Assembly (NCBI GenBank): GCA_023435305.1
Contig: JAEYRV010000037.1
Coordinates: 45,414 to 109,413, forward strand
DNA from: Bacillota bacterium
GTDB lineage: Bacteria; Bacillota; Clostridia; Acetivibrionales; DTU013
Length of the DNA stretch: 64,000 nt
Reading direction: 5' to 3'
The stretch's first letter is position 1. Every line of letters starts with the position of its first letter. Below, piece by piece: positions 61,956 through 64,000 of this stretch. The notes below the pieces were generated by a model. It worked only from the letters and a program-made list of their open reading frames with translations, made no database searches and was not told where the DNA came from. Both the position numbers and the translations under genes were made by a program.

Positions 61956-62711
61956 CTATTTGCAATAAATCTTGAGGGCCTCGTACAGAAATTCGGCGCA
62001 GCCCTCTGCGATGGAATCATAGTATTTCTTGAACCGGGGGTCGTCCACATAAGTTTGGGCTAAACCAAGATGCGCTTCCTTTGAATAGAAGTTCCAAAAA
62101 TACTCCAGCCACTCCTTATGCAACGCGCACACCTGCTGTGCCAGCTCGCTGGACGGATCGCCCTGTTCAAACGCGAGCCTTAATGATTCATTTATTTGCC
62201 GGGACAACTCCTCGACCCGCTTGTACTGATCCTCCGTCAATCCCATGAGCTTTGCATTACTTGCATCCACAGTATCATCGCCATATTTTTCACGGATCTC
62301 TTTCCCATACTGATTTTCATTATCATCGATCATCTTCCGCTTAAAGCCTTCAAATTTTTCCTTATCGCTCATTTTTATCTCTCCCTTCGACACGGCGATA
62401 GTCCTTTCCACATTAGCGATCAAAAGCTCAATCTGCTCCTTTTTTGCCTTCAGAGCTGCAAGATGCCCTTGCAGTGCCGCCATGCCGTCATATTTTTCCG
62501 AGTGAACAATGCTCTTGATTTCCTCGAGGGACACGCCAAGCTCGCGGTAAAACAAAATCTGCTGCAGCAGGTCAACCTCATTTTGCCCATATACACGGTA
62601 GCCATTGCTGCTTATCCTTTTTGGTATCACGAGCCCTACCTCATCGTAGTAACGCAATGTGCGGGTGCTGACCCCTGCCAGCTTTGCCAGCCCGTTTATA
62701 CTGTACTCCAT
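61956..62711 (-). CDS. MerR-family regulator with TipAS-like domain
   Basis: A 251-residue regulator. Residues 1-70 are the MerR winged helix (G-L-A-K-L-A-G-V-S-T-R-T-L-R-Y-Y-D-E-V-G-L), 75-115 the dimer coiled coil, and about 125-250 a TipAS-type ligand domain (R-E-K-Y-G-D-D-T-V, H-K-E-W-L, Y-V-D-D-P-R-F-K-K-Y-Y-D). TipAS domains bind hydrophobic drugs. The promoter upstream has the long spacer expected for autoactivation. GAGGGG precedes the ATG. Confidence 0.92.
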   Translation of the reverse strand: MEYSINGLAKLAGVSTRTLRYYDEVGLVIPKRISSNGYRVYGQNEVDLLQQILFYRELGVSLEEIKSIVHSEKYDGMAALQGHLAALKAKKEQIELLIANVERTIAVSKGEIKMSDKEKFEGFKRKMIDDNENQYGKEIREKYGDDTVDASNAKLMGLTEDQYKRVEELSRQINESLRLAFEQGDPSSELAQQVCALHKEWLEYFWNFYSKEAHLGLAQTYVDDPRFKKYYDSIAEGCAEFLYEALKIYCK

Positions 62712-62786
62712 ACTTATCCCCTCTTTGGAATGGAAAATTTTTGTTCACAGTTGTTGATCATCATTGCCGGCCAATGATCTATATAC

Positions 62787-62817
62787 AATATAAACTATGA
62801 CGTTGCGTAAAGGTCAA
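62787..62817 (-). promoter_or_regulatory. MerR-type promoter with 19-bp spacer
   Basis: On the minus strand TTGACC (plus 62812-62817), exactly 19 bases, TATATT (62787-62792). The spacer holds ACG-CAA-CGT, the core of MerR/TipA-type dyads. Such overlong promoters need a MerR protein to untwist them. Confidence 0.75.
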
Positions 62818-62850
62818 TACATTTAGATGAACTTTTTTGAAGCTGAATAT

Positions 62851-63843
62851 TTATATGAGAACTGAGACTACTTTAAACACCAAATATATGATATAAACTG
62901 ACAGGAGAAGAATACCTGTATTGCGTCTAATCGCCTTTCTAAAACAGGAAACTAAAAGAACAAATACAGTAAGTGCTATCATCACAGCAGCATCGATCCA
63001 GAGCGCAGCTTCAACATCGATAGGAGATATGACCGATGAAAGACCAAGTACAAGGAGGATATTGAATATATTACTGCCGATGCAGTTACCCAGAACAATA
63101 TCAGGTTCCTTTTTCAAGGCTGCCATTATGCTCGTAATGAGCTCGGGCATAGTTGTTGCGATGGCTACGACAGTTAACCCGATCAGCGTTTCACTCAAGC
63201 CAAAGCTTAGAGCGATCCTGGTACTGGAACTGACAGTCAGCCTGCCGCCTGCAAAGAGTCCTGCAAGCGCGAGTAATGATATTACCCAAAGCTTTATGAG
63301 CTTCTCACTGCCTGCCTTTTCGACAACCTCCTGCGACAGCTGATTACCGTCTGCATCAGTATCGATATCGCCTTGTGCATCTATCTGTATTTTCATTGAC
63401 TCCTTTGAATCCTTCACAACATAAAGCATAAACCCAATAAAGCAAAGGAGGAGTATCAGACCATCGATTCGGGAGAGAAGTCCATTTGCAAAGAGCATGA
63501 CGATCAGCACGATTTGAGTGCCTAATAGTAAAGGTATTTCTCGCCTTACAACGGAATCCTTTACTGACAAGGGCATTATTACAGCTGCCAATCCCACTAT
63601 CAGGGCTGTATTCGACAGCGAACTGCCGATTATGTTGCCAAGCGTAAGCTCATTTGTTTGTGTGATTCCGGATATGATACCGACCGCAAGCTCAGGTGCA
63701 CTTGTTCCAAATGCGATCACAGTGATACCAATGACAAACGTGGATACGCCGTACCTCCTGGCTATCTTTGAAGATGAATCGATCAGTAAATCAGCACTTT
63801 TAATAATCATAGCCAGTCCAAGAATCAGTAGTAAGAATTGCAC
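62851..63843 (-). CDS. Calcium/sodium antiporter (YrbG-like, CaCA family)
   Basis: A 330-residue exchanger with ten helices in two inverted halves. The alpha-repeats are visible: F-G-T-S-A-P-E-L-A-V and L-G-N-I-I-G-S-S-L-S-N in the first half, A-T-T-M-P-E-L-I-T-S and L-G-N-C-I-G-S-N-I-F-N in the second. A hydrophilic acidic loop (about 150-175, D-A-Q-G-D-I-D-T-D-A-D-G) joins them. GTG is the start, with GAGAGG upstream. Confidence 0.92.
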   Translation of the reverse strand: MQFLLLILGLAMIIKSADLLIDSSSKIARRYGVSTFVIGITVIAFGTSAPELAVGIISGITQTNELTLGNIIGSSLSNTALIVGLAAVIMPLSVKDSVVRREIPLLLGTQIVLIVMLFANGLLSRIDGLILLLCFIGFMLYVVKDSKESMKIQIDAQGDIDTDADGNQLSQEVVEKAGSEKLIKLWVISLLALAGLFAGGRLTVSSSTRIALSFGLSETLIGLTVVAIATTMPELITSIMAALKKEPDIVLGNCIGSNIFNILLVLGLSSVISPIDVEAALWIDAAVMIALTVFVLLVSCFRKAIRRNTGILLLSVYIIYLVFKVVSVLI

Positions 63844-63941
63844 CTTATCATCCTCTCTTGCTCTTTATCTTATAGATATTACACAATCAGCCTTGAATAT
63901 ATATTACCAAAATGGCAAGAGCAGGACAACAGAAAGAGATC

Positions 63942-64000
63942 GGGGTCAGGCTTGAAAAATTCCTTTATTCACTTGGGTGAATAAAGGAATTTTTCAAGCC
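63942..64000. repeat. Palindromic repeat element running off the window edge
   Basis: GGCTTGAAAAATTCCTTTAT then TCA (63949-63971) and its perfect 23-bp complement (63978-64000) are separated by CTTGGG. The 30 bases at 63942-63971 are identical to 24671-24700. The element probably continues past the window with TGACCCC. Confidence 0.85.

Overview
The window looks like a chromosomal segment of an anaerobic, fibre-degrading member of the Clostridia (Bacillota). The support is indirect but consistent: AGGAGG-type ribosome binding sites before nearly every gene, rubrerythrin, S-layer-homology proteins, intrinsic terminators, a PyrR-type attenuator, a DUF1540 protein and three xylan-active glycosidases. 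I cannot name the species. I see no rRNA, no tRNA, no CRISPR array and no transposase gene.

Layout. 1-6.1 kb: a partial YhfC-type intramembrane protease, a GH3 beta-xylosidase/beta-glucosidase, an AraC-type regulator and an agmatinase. 6.6-10.9 kb: an FtsX permease / ABC ATPase / lipoprotein adaptor exporter operon. 11-14.6 kb: an S-layer protein with five homologous ~113-residue repeats, then an MFS carrier. 14.8-20 kb: malic enzyme, a ketopantoate-reductase-like enzyme, a YgjP-type metallopeptidase and a GH39 beta-xylosidase. 20-26 kb: AIM24-like protein, a small zinc ribbon, rubrerythrin, MYG1-family protein, a small membrane/coiled-coil protein, an AEC carrier and an SLH-TPR protein. 26-29.8 kb: a GntR-controlled ABC transporter with a clear operator, an NrnA-like DHH phosphoesterase and DUF1540. 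31-33.6 kb: codB-codA behind a PyrR-type attenuator. 33.8-36.3 kb: an amino-acid ABC transporter whose binding protein looks circularly permuted. 36.4-40.4 kb: MATE exporter, XRE-cupin regulator and acyl-CoA synthetase. 40.5-43.3 kb: a multidomain GH10 xylanase lipoprotein. 44.8-48.9 kb: an ammonium transporter fused to PII, phosphofructokinase and a lone PTS IIC-like protein. 49-51.7 kb: a methyltransferase behind a structured leader, and a second MATE. 51.8-58.1 kb: a two-component system next to a second ABC/FtsX/adaptor exporter. 58.2-63.8 kb: MFS carrier, LacI regulator, MerR-TipAS regulator and a Na+/Ca2+ exchanger.

How genes work together. The GH10 enzyme would cut xylan outside the cell while the GH3 and GH39 enzymes, which lack signal peptides, would finish xylo-oligosaccharides inside. 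The genes are scattered, not in one locus. codB and codA form a cytosine salvage unit that appears to sense pyrimidine nucleotides through PyrR. The second exporter and its two-component system lie head to tail and probably respond to the same stress.

The most unusual material is between genes. Many intergenic gaps carry their own tandem array (17, 41, 44, 57, 61 or 67 bp units). Arrays at three distant loci share the same 41-bp period and a recognisable common core, and two of these also have inverted copies. A separate inverted-repeat element of about 150-290 bp occurs three times. These, the PyrR leader, the permuted binding protein and the structured leader at 50.0-50.2 kb are the main points for follow-up.
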